Of a stretch of 64,000 bases of DNA, positions 9,022-19,296 are shown one piece after another. Every line of letters starts with the position of its first letter. Positions within the stretch are counted from its first letter, which is position 1. The notes beneath the pieces were generated by a model, which was given only the letters and a program-made list of their open reading frames with translations, was not told the DNA's origin and searched no databases. Made by a program: the position numbers and the translations under genes. Origin of the DNA: Halopseudomonas salegens (GTDB lineage: Bacteria; Pseudomonadota; Gammaproteobacteria; Pseudomonadales; Pseudomonadaceae); contig NZ_LT629787.1 in the NCBI RefSeq assembly GCF_900105655.1, positions 2,790,001 to 2,854,000 on the forward strand, in the 5' to 3' direction.

Positions 9022-10215
9022 ATGGCTCAACGTCTGGTTCTGGTGGTCAATTGCGGTAGCTCATCCATCAAGTTTGCCCTGCGCCGGGAAGGCAGCAGCG
9101 CTGCCCTGCTCAGCGGACTCGCCGAGCAGCTGGAATCACCCAAAGCGATTCTGCACTGGCACACAACTGACGGCAAACAGAGTCAGGCACTGTCACCCGG
9201 TGGGCATGCCGACGCGATGGCTTCACTGTTACCCCTGATTGATGAATATGCCGATCAACCGTTGAGCGCAGTCGGCCACCGCGTAGTGCATGGCGGTGAG
9301 CATTTTACCGGTGCCGCACTGATCAACCCGGAAGTCATCGCTGCCATTGAGGCCAATGCGCCCCTGGCACCCTTGCACAACCCGGCCAATCTGATTGGCA
9401 TTCGCGCCGCTCAGGCCGTGTTGCCGCAGATTCCACATGTGGCCATTTTCGATACGGCCTTCCATCAGAGTATGCCGCCGTACGCCTACCGCTATGCCTT
9501 GCCGGATGAGCTCTATGCAGTTCACGGTGTGCGTCGCTATGGTTTTCATGGCACAAGCCATCAATATGTCACTCAGCAAGCGGCCTTGTTGCGGGGCTGG
9601 CCCGCCACCCAGGGCGCCTGGCTGAGTGCACACCTGGGCAATGGCTGCTCCAATTGCGCGGTACTGGATGGCAGCAGCCTGGATACCAGCATGGGCCTGA
9701 CGCCCCTGGAAGGCCTGGTCATGGGTACCCGCAGCGGTGACGTTGATCCCAACCTGCATGCCCACCTGGGCCGGACGCTGGGTTGGGATCTGCCGCGCAT
9801 TGAACGCCTGTTGAACCGTGAAAGTGGCTTGCTCGGCCTGTCCGGCCTGTCCAACGACATGCGTGAACTCGAACAGGCGCGCAAGGACGGGCATGACGGT
9901 GCCAAACTGGCCATTGAGGTCTTCTGTTATCGCCTGGCTCGCTCACTCGCCGGCCTGGCCGTGGCATTGCCGCGACTTGACGGACTGATCTTTACCGGCG
10001 GCATTGGCGAGAACTCCGCACTGACCCGGGCCCTGACACTGAAACACCTGGGCATTCTCGGCCTGCAGGTTGATCCGGATGCCAACAGCAATCTGCCGCG
10101 AGGCGAGGCTGGCAACATTGAAGCCGCTGGCTCAACGACTATTCTGGTCATACCCACTGACGAAGAACGCCAGATAGCTGAAGAAAGCCTGCACCTGCTG
10201 GATGCGTCGAACTGA
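9022..10215 (+). CDS. ackA: Acetate kinase
   Basis: Interconverts acetyl phosphate + ADP and acetate + ATP. Seen: [12 protein letters not shown] at the N-terminus, [66 protein letters not shown] and FTGGIGENS, i.e. all ASKHA-fold motifs; 397 residues as usual. An upstream in-frame ATG (8965) would add 19 residues without family support. Directly followed by pta after 18 bases, the classical ackA-pta overflow and acetate-assimilation pair. Confidence 0.95.
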   Translation: MAQRLVLVVNCGSSSIKFALRREGSSAALLSGLAEQLESPKAILHWHTTDGKQSQALSPGGHADAMASLLPLIDEYADQPLSAVGHRVVHGGEHFTGAALINPEVIAAIEANAPLAPLHNPANLIGIRAAQAVLPQIPHVAIFDTAFHQSMPPYAYRYALPDELYAVHGVRRYGFHGTSHQYVTQQAALLRGWPATQGAWLSAHLGNGCSNCAVLDGSSLDTSMGLTPLEGLVMGTRSGDVDPNLHAHLGRTLGWDLPRIERLLNRESGLLGLSGLSNDMRELEQARKDGHDGAKLAIEVFCYRLARSLAGLAVALPRLDGLIFTGGIGENSALTRALTLKHLGILGLQVDPDANSNLPRGEAGNIEAAGSTTILVIPTDEERQIAEESLHLLDASN

Positions 10216-10233
10216 ACCTTACAGGGAGTTGCC

Positions 10234-12381
10234 ATGCACACTTTTTTCATTGCGCCCACCGGTTTTGGCGTCGGCCTGACGTCAATCAGTCTGGGGCTGA
10301 TTCGCGCCCTGCAACGCACTGGCCTCAAGGTACATTTTCTCAAACCGATTGCCCAACCGCACCCGGGTGACGAAGGTCCGGAGCGTTCCAGCGAACTGAT
10401 CAGCCGTACCCTGGGGCTGACACCCCCCGAACCCCTCGCCCTGCCCGCAGTAGAACATCGTCTGGCCAATGGCAACCTGAGCGAGGTACTGGAAGATATC
10501 GTCAGCCGCTATCGGCAGGCAGCTGCGGATGCCGATGTGGTGGTGGTCGAAGGCATGGTACCCACCCGTCAGGCCAGCTACGCTGCCCGGATCAACAACC
10601 ATCTGGCAAAAACCCTGGACGCAGACATCATCCTGGTCAGCGCGCCGGACGATGACAGCATGGCAAGCCTGGCTGACCGCATTGAGATCCATGCGCAGAC
10701 CTTTGGTGGCCCGCAGGATCCGAAAATGCTCGGGGTTATCGTCAACAAGGTCCGCGATCTGGAGTTGGCGGAAGACCCACCCAGCAACCGCGATGCCCTG
10801 AAGCGCACACTGAAAGACTTTGCCGCAGCGCTGAAACAGGAATCCACGGTGCTGGATACCGAGGACTTCCGCCTGATCGGCTGCATCCCCTGGCAGGACG
10901 AACTCAATGCCCAGCGCACCCAGGATGTGGCCGAACTGCTGCAAGCACGCATTGTGCACCCTGGGCAGATGCAGGAACGTCGAGTGATGGAAATCGCCCT
11001 CTGCGCGCGCACCGTGCCCAACATCATCGACCGACTGAAGCCCGGCACCCTGATTGTCACCCCCGGTGACCGGGACGATATCATTATCGCCAGTAGCCTG
11101 GCCGCGCTCTCCGGCACCCCGTTGGCCGGCCTGCTGCTGACGGGGGGCATGCCGCCGGATCCACGGGTTACCCGCCTGTGCCAACCCGCGCTGGATGGCG
11201 GACTACCCATGATGGTGGTCGACAGCAACAGCTTCAACACCGCCACCCGGCTCGACCGCATGAACCGGGAAATACCCATTGACGACCAGGAGCGGGCCGA
11301 GCGGGTCACCGACTATGTCGCTTCACATATTGACCATGCCTGGCTGCAACGTCGTTGCGGTACGCCACGAGAGCTGCGCCTGTCGCCTCCGGCTTTCCGC
11401 TATGAGCTGGTAAGCCGGGCACATCAGGCGCACAAGCGCATCGTTCTGCCCGAGGGCGACGAACCACGCACCGTTCAGGCTGCAGCCATTTGCCAGCGCC
11501 GGGGGATTGCCGACTGCATACTGCTGGCCAAGCCCGAATCCGTCGAGGCAGTCGCCCGCGCGCAGCACATTACCCTGCCTGAAGGTTTGCAGATCATCGA
11601 CCCGGAAACCGTGCGCGAGCGCTATGTCGAACACATGGTCGAACTGCGCAAAGGCCGCGGCCTGAATGCGCCCATGGCACTGCAACAACTGGAAGACAAC
11701 GTCGTGCTCGGCACCATGATGCTGGCGCTGGATGAAGTCGACGGCCTGGTGTCGGGGGCCATTCACACCACCGCCAACACCATTCGCCCGGCATTCCAGC
11801 TGATCAAGACCGCACCCGGCTACAACCTGGTGTCCTCGATCTTTTTCATGCTGCTGCCGGACCAGGTGCTGGTGTACGGTGATTGTGCCGTCAACCCGGA
11901 TCCGAATGCCGAAGAGCTGGCTGAAATCGCCATCCAGAGCGCCCGTTCGGCCGAGTCCTTCGGCATCCCGCCGCGGGTCGCCATGATCAGCTACTCCACC
12001 GGCAGCTCCGGCACCGGGGTTGATGTGGAAAAAGTCCGCGAAGCGACGCGTCTGGCCCAGGAAAAGCGTCCGGACCTGCTGATTGATGGCCCCTTGCAGT
12101 ATGATGCTGCCGCGATTGCCAGCGTCGGTCGGCAAAAAGCCCCGGACAGCCCGGTTGCTGGCCAGGCCACCGTCTTCATATTTCCCGATCTGAACACCGG
12201 CAATACCACCTACAAGGCAGTGCAGCGCAGCGCCAACGTCGTTAGCGTTGGCCCCATGCTGCAGGGTTTGCGCAAGCCGGTGAACGATTTATCACGCGGG
12301 GCATTGGTCGATGACATCGTTTACACTATTGCCTTGACTGCCATTCAGGCGGACGACCAGGCCAAGGATGCGGCAGGCTGA
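10234..12381 (+). CDS. pta: Phosphate acetyltransferase
   Basis: Makes acetyl phosphate from acetyl-CoA, and the reverse. 715 residues, the long form: an N-terminal dethiobiotin-synthetase-like domain (FIAPTGFGVGLTSISLGL), a central DRTGG domain around residues 220-340 (TPGDRDDIIIASS), and the catalytic PTA_PTB domain from about residue 385 (RIVLPEGDEPRTVQAA, VSGAIHTTANTIRPAFQLIK, MISYSTGSSGTG, FPDLNTGNTTYKAVQRSA). Downstream of ackA with a short spacer, and its 3' end lies just before the acyltransferase gene, so all three are probably one transcript. Confidence 0.95.
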   Translation: MHTFFIAPTGFGVGLTSISLGLIRALQRTGLKVHFLKPIAQPHPGDEGPERSSELISRTLGLTPPEPLALPAVEHRLANGNLSEVLEDIVSRYRQAAADADVVVVEGMVPTRQASYAARINNHLAKTLDADIILVSAPDDDSMASLADRIEIHAQTFGGPQDPKMLGVIVNKVRDLELAEDPPSNRDALKRTLKDFAAALKQESTVLDTEDFRLIGCIPWQDELNAQRTQDVAELLQARIVHPGQMQERRVMEIALCARTVPNIIDRLKPGTLIVTPGDRDDIIIASSLAALSGTPLAGLLLTGGMPPDPRVTRLCQPALDGGLPMMVVDSNSFNTATRLDRMNREIPIDDQERAERVTDYVASHIDHAWLQRRCGTPRELRLSPPAFRYELVSRAHQAHKRIVLPEGDEPRTVQAAAICQRRGIADCILLAKPESVEAVARAQHITLPEGLQIIDPETVRERYVEHMVELRKGRGLNAPMALQQLEDNVVLGTMMLALDEVDGLVSGAIHTTANTIRPAFQLIKTAPGYNLVSSIFFMLLPDQVLVYGDCAVNPDPNAEELAEIAIQSARSAESFGIPPRVAMISYSTGSSGTGVDVEKVREATRLAQEKRPDLLIDGPLQYDAAAIASVGRQKAPDSPVAGQATVFIFPDLNTGNTTYKAVQRSANVVSVGPMLQGLRKPVNDLSRGALVDDIVYTIALTAIQADDQAKDAAG

Positions 12382-12403
12382 CGCCACCGACGAGACCCGA
12401 TTG

Positions 12404-13309
12404 ATGCTGTATTTTTTGCCGGCTTTCCTGCGCGGGGCTATCTCGGCCCTGCTGCTGGTGCTCAACACCCTGTTGAGCTTTTCCTTACTGGTGCCCTTTG
12501 CACTGATCAAACTATTGCCCATCCAGACACTACAGCAGGCCAGTACCCGCACCATGATTCGTATCGCGGAAAACTGGATGCGCTGTAATAGTGGCTGGAT
12601 GCATCTCAGTGGCCGCATCCAGTGGGATACGCAAGGCCTGGATCAATTGCGCTATGGTGGCTGGTACCTGGTGACCAGCAACCATCAGAGCTGGGTTGAT
12701 ATTCTTGCCCTGCAGCATGTACTCAACCGACGCATGCCGATGCTCAAGTTTTTTCTCAAGCAAGAACTGATCTGGGTGCCCATCATTGGCCTGTGCTGGT
12801 GGGCACTGGATTTCCCCTTTATGAAGCGCTACACCAAAGCCTACCTGGAGAAGCACCCGGAAAAAGCCGGGCAGGACCTGATCACCACACGCAAGGCCTG
12901 CGAAAAATTCAAGACCACGCCAGTGGCCGTATTCAACTTTCTTGAAGGCACTCGCTTCGAGCAAAGCAAGCATGACGCTCAACAATCGCCCTATCGCTAC
13001 CTGTTGAAGCCAAAATCAGGCGGCATAGCCTTTGTACTGGATGCCATGGGTGAGCAGTTGCAGGCGTTGGTCGACATCACCCTGCATTATCCGGACGGGG
13101 CCCCGAAATTCTGGGATTTGCTCAGTGGGCGGGTACGCAAAGTCGTATTGCGCTGCCAGTTACGCGAGATTCCAGGGGAGTTTCTTGGCCGTGACTATCA
13201 GCAGGACGCCGATTTCCGTCAGCAGTTTCATGCCTGGGTCAGTCAGTTGTGGCGGGAGAAGGATGCGCAGCTCGATGCGCTGCACAAAGACTACCCGCCC
13301 GGCAGCTGA
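12404..13309 (+). CDS. 1-acyl-glycerol-3-phosphate acyltransferase-like protein (YihG type)
   Basis: Membrane acyltransferase of the PlsC superfamily, about 301 residues. Seen: an N-terminal hydrophobic segment (GAISALLLVLNTLLSFSLLV), the catalytic NHQSWVDILAL (the N-H-x4-D block), FLKQELIWVPIIGL, and FLEGTRF, the Pro-less variant of the P-E-G-T block seen in YihG-like proteins. Likely modifies acyl chains of phosphatidic acid at the inner membrane. The frame is open from 12368, overlapping pta, but MLYFLPAFLRG at 12404 fits relatives better as the start. Confidence 0.82.
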   Translation: MLYFLPAFLRGAISALLLVLNTLLSFSLLVPFALIKLLPIQTLQQASTRTMIRIAENWMRCNSGWMHLSGRIQWDTQGLDQLRYGGWYLVTSNHQSWVDILALQHVLNRRMPMLKFFLKQELIWVPIIGLCWWALDFPFMKRYTKAYLEKHPEKAGQDLITTRKACEKFKTTPVAVFNFLEGTRFEQSKHDAQQSPYRYLLKPKSGGIAFVLDAMGEQLQALVDITLHYPDGAPKFWDLLSGRVRKVVLRCQLREIPGEFLGRDYQQDADFRQQFHAWVSQLWREKDAQLDALHKDYPPGS

Positions 13310-13339
13310 TCGCTGCGAGCGGATAGTTGGCAGTAGTCG

Positions 13340-14002
13340 TTACATGGGACGCAAGTTGATTTCTACGCGACGATTCTGTGCGCGACCATCCGACGTATTG
13401 TTGCTGGCAATCGGGTAGTCCGGACCAGCCCCGGCGGTACCGATACGCGCACCAGATACACCCTGGCCGGTCAGGTAGGATGCCACACTGCCGGCACGTT
13501 CACGCGACAGACGCATGTTCAGTTCACGCGAGCCGGTGCTATCGGTATGTCCGACAATTTCGACACCGTTGCGGTCAAATTCCTTGAACACCTTGACCAG
13601 CGAGTTCAGCGTTGGGTAGAAGTTGCTGGCAATATCGGATGAACCGGTAGCAAAGGTAATATTGCCCGGCATCACCAACTGAATGAAATTACCGTCACGC
13701 ACCACCTGAACGCCCGTACCGGTGAGCTCCTGACGCAGCCGCGCCTCCTGACGATCCGCATAGGCGCCATAACCGGCACCGGCAGCGCCACCTACCGCAG
13801 CGCCAATCAATGCGCCGCGGCCACGGTCACTGCTGCCCGACGTCGCCGCACCGACTGCCGCGCCAGCAACTGCACCACCGAGGCCATAGAGAGTCGAACG
13901 ACTGGTTTTCTGTTCACCGGTATAAGCGTCCTGGGTGGCGCAACCGCCAGCCAGCAAAAGCGTAGACGCGAGACCAGCTACCAACAAAGCATGTTTTTTC
14001 AT
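13340..14002 (-). CDS. OmpA-family lipoprotein (YiaD-like)
   Basis: Outer-membrane lipoprotein with peptidoglycan-binding C-terminus. Seen: signal peptide with lipobox LLAGGC, a Gly/Ala-rich glycine-zipper segment (VAGAAVGAATSG and IGAAVGGAAGAGYG), then the OmpA C-domain (ITFATGSSDIASNFYPTL, VEIVGHTDSTGS, NMRLSRERAGSV, GRAQNRRVEI); 220 residues. The ribosome site AAGGA lies nine bases before the ATG. A cell-envelope stability role is known for the family. Monocistronic on this strand. Confidence 0.9.
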   Translation of the reverse strand: MKKHALLVAGLASTLLLAGGCATQDAYTGEQKTSRSTLYGLGGAVAGAAVGAATSGSSDRGRGALIGAAVGGAAGAGYGAYADRQEARLRQELTGTGVQVVRDGNFIQLVMPGNITFATGSSDIASNFYPTLNSLVKVFKEFDRNGVEIVGHTDSTGSRELNMRLSRERAGSVASYLTGQGVSGARIGTAGAGPDYPIASNNTSDGRAQNRRVEINLRPM

Positions 14003-14165
14003 CACTGCATTTCCTTATTCATTGTTGAGCGTCACCTGCGCGGAGCAGGCAATAGATAAACGTACCTGACAGCATAGACCATGCTGCAGCGGATTATTTC
14101 CGCAGAGCAGGGGATAAATTCTTTCAGCATGTGGAAAGCCGGTGGATACTTTGCTCCTGCCGGAG

Positions 14166-15716
14166 TCAATGACTGCTCGCGCCCAACTGTACCCGCCGCA
14201 ATAACCAGGCAGTGAGGCAGGCTGTCAACAGCATGATGCCGGCGGCAACCCAGGCGTTGATATGCACAGCGGCCGTAAAGGCCTGCTGCATACTGATGGT
14301 GACCGGAGCAGCCAATTGCGCAGGCAACTCGGCAATCAGGCCCAGCGCACCGCCAATGGTGTCACTGGCAACAATACGCTGGGACTCACTCAAACCGGAT
14401 GGCAGGCTAACCAGCATGTGCTGGCGGTACACGGTAGCACCCAGGCTGCCAATCAGGGCAATGCCCAGCGCCATGCCAAGTTCCGCAGCGGTTTCCGAGG
14501 TGGCAGCGGCAGAACCGGCTTTTTCCGGCGGCACCGCACTGACCACCAGATCAGTCCCCAGGATCAGCATGGGCATAACCCCGACGCCGAGGACGACCGA
14601 GCCGAGCAACAACAGAAACAGGCGATCACCCTCCCCGACCAGGGCGACACAGACAAAACCCGACACGGCAAGCAACATACCGCCACTGACAAAAGTCGCC
14701 GGCGGCAACCAGCGCGACATACGCGGTACCAGAAGTGAAGCGCCCGTTTGCACGATAGCTGCCGGCAGCATAAAGATACCGGCCTGCAGAGCACTCAGCC
14801 CGGCCACCCCTTGCAGGTACTGAAAGATCAGCAGCCAGGCACCGGAGAGCGCGAGTATGGTCATCAATATGGCGCCGACGGAAACACTGAAAGCCCGCCG
14901 CTGAAACAGACTGAGGTCGAACATCGGATCAGCCAGGCCGCGCTGCCGACGCACGAAGAGCCAACCCACGGCCAGCCCAGCAAGCAAGGGCAGAATGTTC
15001 AGCAGGGCCGGACCTTCCCGCGCCATATCCTTGAGCCCGTATATCAGCAGCAAAAAGGTGCACACACACAACAACGCACTGGGAATATCCAGTCGACCGG
15101 CCTGCGGGTCACGGAACTCCGGCAACAACCAGGGCCCCACCAGCAGTAACAGCAGCATGACCGGCACTGCCAGCAGAAACACCGACCCCCACCAGAAGAA
15201 CTCCAGCATCAAGCCACCGACCAGCGGTCCGATGGCGCTGCCAACAATAAAACTGGTCATCCACAGAGTAATCGCCAGGGTACGCTCGTGGTCGAGCTGA
15301 AACATATTGCGGATCAGCGACAAGGTCGAGGGCATCAAGGTCGCACCGGCGATGCCCAGCAATGCCCGTGCCGCAATCAATTGACTGGCGGACGTCGCCA
15401 ACGCGGCCAGGATCGAGGCCAGACCAAAAGCCAGAGCACCGAAGAGCAGCAAGCGGCGGCGACCAATTCGATCACCCAGGCTACCCATTGTGATCAGAAA
15501 GCCGGCAATCAGAAAACCGTAGATATCCAGAATCCACAACAATTGCACACTGGTTGGCTTGAGATCGGCACTCAGGTGTGGGGCTGCCAGATGCAGCACT
15601 GTCATATCCAGCGCCAGCAGCAGTGTGGGTAACATCAGTACGGCAAGACCCCACCATTCCCGTGCGCTGGCCGCGCTATATCCGGGGTTTGGGGAAGCAG
15701 AAGAGCTGACAGACAT
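14166..15716 (-). CDS. MFS efflux transporter, DHA2 (14-TM) family, SmvA-like
   Basis: 516-residue drug:H+ antiporter with about 14 hydrophobic segments. Seen: ALDMTVLHLAAPHLSADL in TM1 (motif D1 of the QacA/SmvA branch), GSLGDRIGRRRLLL (motif A), and LLGIAGATLMPSTLSLI (motif C). SmvA/QacA proteins export quaternary ammonium compounds and other lipophilic cations; this substrate range is inferred. GGAG lies six bases before the ATG. No local regulator gene is adjacent, unlike smvR-smvA. Confidence 0.85.
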   Translation of the reverse strand: MSVSSSASPNPGYSAASAREWWGLAVLMLPTLLLALDMTVLHLAAPHLSADLKPTSVQLLWILDIYGFLIAGFLITMGSLGDRIGRRRLLLFGALAFGLASILAALATSASQLIAARALLGIAGATLMPSTLSLIRNMFQLDHERTLAITLWMTSFIVGSAIGPLVGGLMLEFFWWGSVFLLAVPVMLLLLLVGPWLLPEFRDPQAGRLDIPSALLCVCTFLLLIYGLKDMAREGPALLNILPLLAGLAVGWLFVRRQRGLADPMFDLSLFQRRAFSVSVGAILMTILALSGAWLLIFQYLQGVAGLSALQAGIFMLPAAIVQTGASLLVPRMSRWLPPATFVSGGMLLAVSGFVCVALVGEGDRLFLLLLGSVVLGVGVMPMLILGTDLVVSAVPPEKAGSAAATSETAAELGMALGIALIGSLGATVYRQHMLVSLPSGLSESQRIVASDTIGGALGLIAELPAQLAAPVTISMQQAFTAAVHINAWVAAGIMLLTACLTAWLLRRVQLGASSH

Positions 15717-15800
15717 GACGGACTCCAGAGATCAGAGTCGTGTTATACGCCGGGTACCGGTGTGAAACAAGCGCCGCACCGGCCGGCCTGCAAGGAATAC

Positions 15801-15821
15801 GGGCGCCATTGAACGGCGCCC
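15801..15821. terminator. GC-rich stem-loop after the DUF1329 gene
   Basis: GGGCGCC, seven-base loop, GGCGCCC; perfect 7-bp stem 12 bases past the DUF1329 stop. There is no good T-run, so termination efficiency is uncertain. Confidence 0.45.
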
Positions 15822-15832
15822 GCAACAAGGGC

Positions 15833-17182
15833 TCAGCGTACGCCGGCTTGACGCAATGCAGCAGCGGTAAAGTCGGCTGACGACGTACGATAGCTGTAAT
15901 CGTAATCGTTGCGCTCCTGATTGTTCAGCCCCATGACCAGATAACGGCCGGCAATCAGGTCATACAGGGTTTCTGCCGCAAAGCCTGCCACCTGGCTGTT
16001 GTAGCGATGCATGGCATGCGCTTCGGCAACGCGCCACAGGGTGCCACGGGCATCGTAATGATCGATATGGGCAGCCTGCCAACTGTCTTCGTCAATAAAG
16101 AAATGACGCTTGGCATAGATATGCCGGTGCTCGGGTTTGACCTCGGCTTCAACTTCCCAGACCCGGTGCAACTCGTATCGGGTGTGATCCGGATTCAGGT
16201 GACCCGCTTGGACGATATCGTCATAGGTCAGCTCTGGCGAAGCCATCGCATAGCTGTTGTAGGGGATCAGCATCTCGCGCTTGCCCACCAGGTTCCAGTC
16301 ATAACGGTCCGGAGCACCATTGAACATATCCAGATTGTCCGAGGTACGCATGCCGTCAGCGGCAGTACCGGGGCCATCGTAGGATACCTGCGGTGCACGG
16401 CGCACACGACGCTGGCCAGCATTGTAGATCCAGGCGTTACGCGGGCTGGCTACCTGATCAACCGTCTCGTGAACCAGCAGTACGTTCCCGGCCAAACGCC
16501 CCGGATCGGTTACCTGCTGCTTGAAGAAATAGAGCATGTTGGCGTGATTGCCAGCCTGGAAGTCAGTCAGGTATTCAGGCAGCACATACTCTTCAACAAA
16601 GCGAACGATTGTGTAGCTGCCATTGACCTGCGGCGTGGCCTGCACGACAACGCGCTGCATGGATCCACCGCGGAAGCGGGTAATGTGGTTCCAGATGACT
16701 TCCAGGCCGTTGTCCGGCAGCGGAAACGCGTGCGCCAGTTGGTAATTGCTGACGCCATTGCCCCCTTCGACCAGGCTGGCATTGTTCGCGTTGTAAGCGG
16801 CAGCCTGATTGATCTCTTCCGGCAGTGCGACACTGCGGCGCGACTCATAAACCGGCATGCGGAAGCTGTCCGGGTAGCGCTGGAACATGGCGACCTGACC
16901 CGGGGCCATCTGATCTTCGTAATCGCGGTAGTTGTCCGCAGTGATCACGAACAACGGCTGGTCATCGGCATAGGGGTTGCCCATGAAAGTATCGTTGCGC
17001 AGCGGAGCAGCATCAGTGGGCAGGCCACCAGTCCACTCGGGGATAGTGCCGGCAGCGTTGCCGGCACGTTCAGCGCCGATGGGAGTCAGCGAACCGCCGA
17101 GCTGCTCGGCATTGGTGTCCGCTTGAGCGGCACTGGCCAGCAGCAGAGTTGCGGCCAGGGTAGTCATAACGCGTTGTTTCAT
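15833..17182 (-). CDS. DUF1329 domain exported protein
   Basis: 449 residues with a Sec signal peptide (MKQRVMTTLAATLLLASAAQA, cleaved after AQA). The mature part begins DTNAEQLGGSLTPIGAERAGN and contains IPEWTGGL and WIYNAGQRRVRRAPQVSYD, landmarks of DUF1329, a LolB/outer-membrane-lipoprotein-sorting-like beta fold. Often found with DUF1302 proteins and RND exporters in Pseudomonas; neither partner is here. The start is chosen at the ATG after GGAGG, although the frame is open 19 codons further. The upstream gene on the same strand is an acyl-CoA ligase, so a link to hydrophobic substrate handling is possible but unproven. Confidence 0.8.
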   Translation of the reverse strand: MKQRVMTTLAATLLLASAAQADTNAEQLGGSLTPIGAERAGNAAGTIPEWTGGLPTDAAPLRNDTFMGNPYADDQPLFVITADNYRDYEDQMAPGQVAMFQRYPDSFRMPVYESRRSVALPEEINQAAAYNANNASLVEGGNGVSNYQLAHAFPLPDNGLEVIWNHITRFRGGSMQRVVVQATPQVNGSYTIVRFVEEYVLPEYLTDFQAGNHANMLYFFKQQVTDPGRLAGNVLLVHETVDQVASPRNAWIYNAGQRRVRRAPQVSYDGPGTAADGMRTSDNLDMFNGAPDRYDWNLVGKREMLIPYNSYAMASPELTYDDIVQAGHLNPDHTRYELHRVWEVEAEVKPEHRHIYAKRHFFIDEDSWQAAHIDHYDARGTLWRVAEAHAMHRYNSQVAGFAAETLYDLIAGRYLVMGLNNQERNDYDYSYRTSSADFTAAALRQAGVR

Positions 17183-17376
17183 TGCAATCGTCGCCTCCCG
17201 GTCTGACTCGCACACGCGAGCACCGGCAAGCCGGCACACAAAGTGACTGAGCTGGACCGGTGTAGTTGTTTGGGTAGTCCGGGATGGTCGAGACAGGAGC
17301 TGGCCCCGACTCGAAGCGCGACACTATAACGAAATCACCCGTTTGGGTGAAGCACATTGAGCAAATAAAGTGGAAA

Positions 17377-17403
17377 GCCCCGACTGCCGGCAGCAGCCGG
17401 GGC
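17377..17403 (-). terminator. Stem-loop after the acyl-CoA ligase gene
   Basis: GCCCCG ... CGGGGC with an internal GCCGGC palindrome, followed on the minus strand by only three T. Seven bases past the ligase stop. Weak terminator at best. Confidence 0.45.
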
Positions 17404-17409
17404 AGAGAC

Positions 17410-19092
17410 TCAGAGCGAGGACAGGAAAGACTCGTCGTTCTTCTGCCATTCGGCGATTTCGCCCCGAATGCGTTTCTTGTCGAGCTTGCCAACGCTGGTC
17501 TTGGGAATTTCACTGACCACGGCAATCTGACTGGGAATCGCCCACTTGTTGATACGCCCTTCGGCAACGTAGCCTTTCAGGTGATCGCTCAGCAAACGGG
17601 CACTGACGTCCTGGCCCTGAGCGGGAACCACCAGAGCAAACGGCCGCTCATCCCACTGCGGATCCGGCACCCCGACCACCGCAACTTCGGCAACTGCCGG
17701 GCTCTGGCTGATCAGATCCTCCAGCTCCAGCGAAGAAATCCACTCGCCGCCCGTCTTGATCACATCCTTGATGCGGTCACGAATTTCAATTGCACTGTGC
17801 TGGTCAATGGTGGCCACATCTCCCGTGTGCAGCCAGCCGTGCAGCCATAGCTCGTCGCTCTTCTCCGGCTCACGGAAATACGCCTGGGTCAGCCAGGGCG
17901 CGCGCAGCACCAACTCACCCTGAGTGGTGCCATCGTGCGGCAGGAAATTGCCCTCCGGATCCATCAGACGTGCCTCCACCAGCGGCACCGGCAAGCCGGC
18001 CTTGATCCGCGCCTTGACGCGATCATCCTCACTGCCTGCTTCCAGTTCCTGATTGAGGTAACCACTGGAAATCAACGGACAGGTTTCCGACATGCCATAG
18101 GCCGCAGTGAGCTGCATACCTTTGGCCTTGGCCGCTTCATACAGGCTGCGATTCAGGGCACTGCCACCGATAATGACCTTCATGCCGCCGAAATCATGTT
18201 CTTTGGCGCTGGACGTGTTCAACAGCATGCCCAGAATGGTTGGCACGCAATGGGAAAAAGTGACCTTTTCCTGCTTGATCAGTTTCATCAGCAGTTCCGG
18301 CTCGTAACGGCCTGGATAGACCTGCTTCAAACCCAGCATGGTGGCGGTATACGGAATACCCCAGGCGTGAACGTGGAACATCGGCGTGATCGGCATATAG
18401 ACATCGCGGTTACCCAGCAAGCGCACGGAATCGAGGGCACCCATGGAGCCGGCCTGAGTCAGGGTATGCAGTACCAGTTGACGATGGGTGAAATACACCC
18501 CTTTCGGGTTGCCGGTGGTACCGGTGGTGTAGAAAGTAGTCGCAACCGAATTTTCATCAAAATCAGCAAACTCGTAGCTGGTCGGCTCGGCAGCCAGCAG
18601 CTCTTCGTACTCACCCACCAGATTGGGCAGATCAGCCGTTTTGTCCGCCTCGTCAGTCAGCAGAATGGTTTTCTCGACCGTGGTCAACTGCCCCTCGATG
18701 GCCTTGTAGATCGGCACAAACTCACTGTTGACCAGCACGAAGATATCTTCAGCATGGTTCATGGTGTAGAGAATCTGTTCCGGCGACAGGCGGATATTGA
18801 TGGTGTGCATCACTGCACCGATCATGGGTACCGCAAACATGCATTCCAGGTAACGATGGCTATCCCAATCCATGACCGCCACGGTATCCCCTGCCTTGAC
18901 CCCTGCCTTGGTCAAGGCGTGGGCCAACTGACAGATACGCTGATTGAAGGTTGTGTAATCGTAACGGCTGATGTCGCGATAAACGATTTCGTGCTGACTT
19001 TCGTAGCGACGACCGGAAAGCAACAGATTCTTGATCAGTAGCGGTGTTGAATGGGCTTCATCTGCGGGTTTGAGTACGCGTGTCTTGAGCAT
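17410..19092 (-). CDS. AMP-dependent acyl-CoA synthetase, AlkK-like medium-chain type
   Basis: Activates fatty acids to acyl-CoA with ATP. Seen: the AMP-binding P-loop TTFYTTGTTGNPKGVYFTH, PMFHVHAWGIPY, the AYGMSETCPLI motif, LHTGDVATID, and the terminal KTSVGKLDKKRIRGE carrying the catalytic lysine; 560 residues. The sequence resembles AlkK of Pseudomonas alkane plasmids (medium chains) more than FadD in its short N-terminus. Chain-length preference is inferred. Divergent from a thiolase gene across a ~200-base promoter region, consistent with coordinated fatty acid use. The start at 19092 is supported by AGG upstream. Confidence 0.85.
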   Translation of the reverse strand: MLKTRVLKPADEAHSTPLLIKNLLLSGRRYESQHEIVYRDISRYDYTTFNQRICQLAHALTKAGVKAGDTVAVMDWDSHRYLECMFAVPMIGAVMHTINIRLSPEQILYTMNHAEDIFVLVNSEFVPIYKAIEGQLTTVEKTILLTDEADKTADLPNLVGEYEELLAAEPTSYEFADFDENSVATTFYTTGTTGNPKGVYFTHRQLVLHTLTQAGSMGALDSVRLLGNRDVYMPITPMFHVHAWGIPYTATMLGLKQVYPGRYEPELLMKLIKQEKVTFSHCVPTILGMLLNTSSAKEHDFGGMKVIIGGSALNRSLYEAAKAKGMQLTAAYGMSETCPLISSGYLNQELEAGSEDDRVKARIKAGLPVPLVEARLMDPEGNFLPHDGTTQGELVLRAPWLTQAYFREPEKSDELWLHGWLHTGDVATIDQHSAIEIRDRIKDVIKTGGEWISSLELEDLISQSPAVAEVAVVGVPDPQWDERPFALVVPAQGQDVSARLLSDHLKGYVAEGRINKWAIPSQIAVVSEIPKTSVGKLDKKRIRGEIAEWQKNDESFLSSL

Positions 19093-19296
19093 CGATGACC
19101 TACCTGTTGTTGAGATTGTCGGGCCGGGTGAGCATTTCTGGTTACTATAGCCGCTCACGCTGAGCGCGGAACACAAACGGAAGAAAATACACCAGAATGC
19201 TGCGTCTGTTTAGGGGTCGGTTAAAATCAGACCAATGATATAGTGTACAATTTGTGACCGTAAACACCATAAAAGTCATGTACCAGGAGTCTCAGC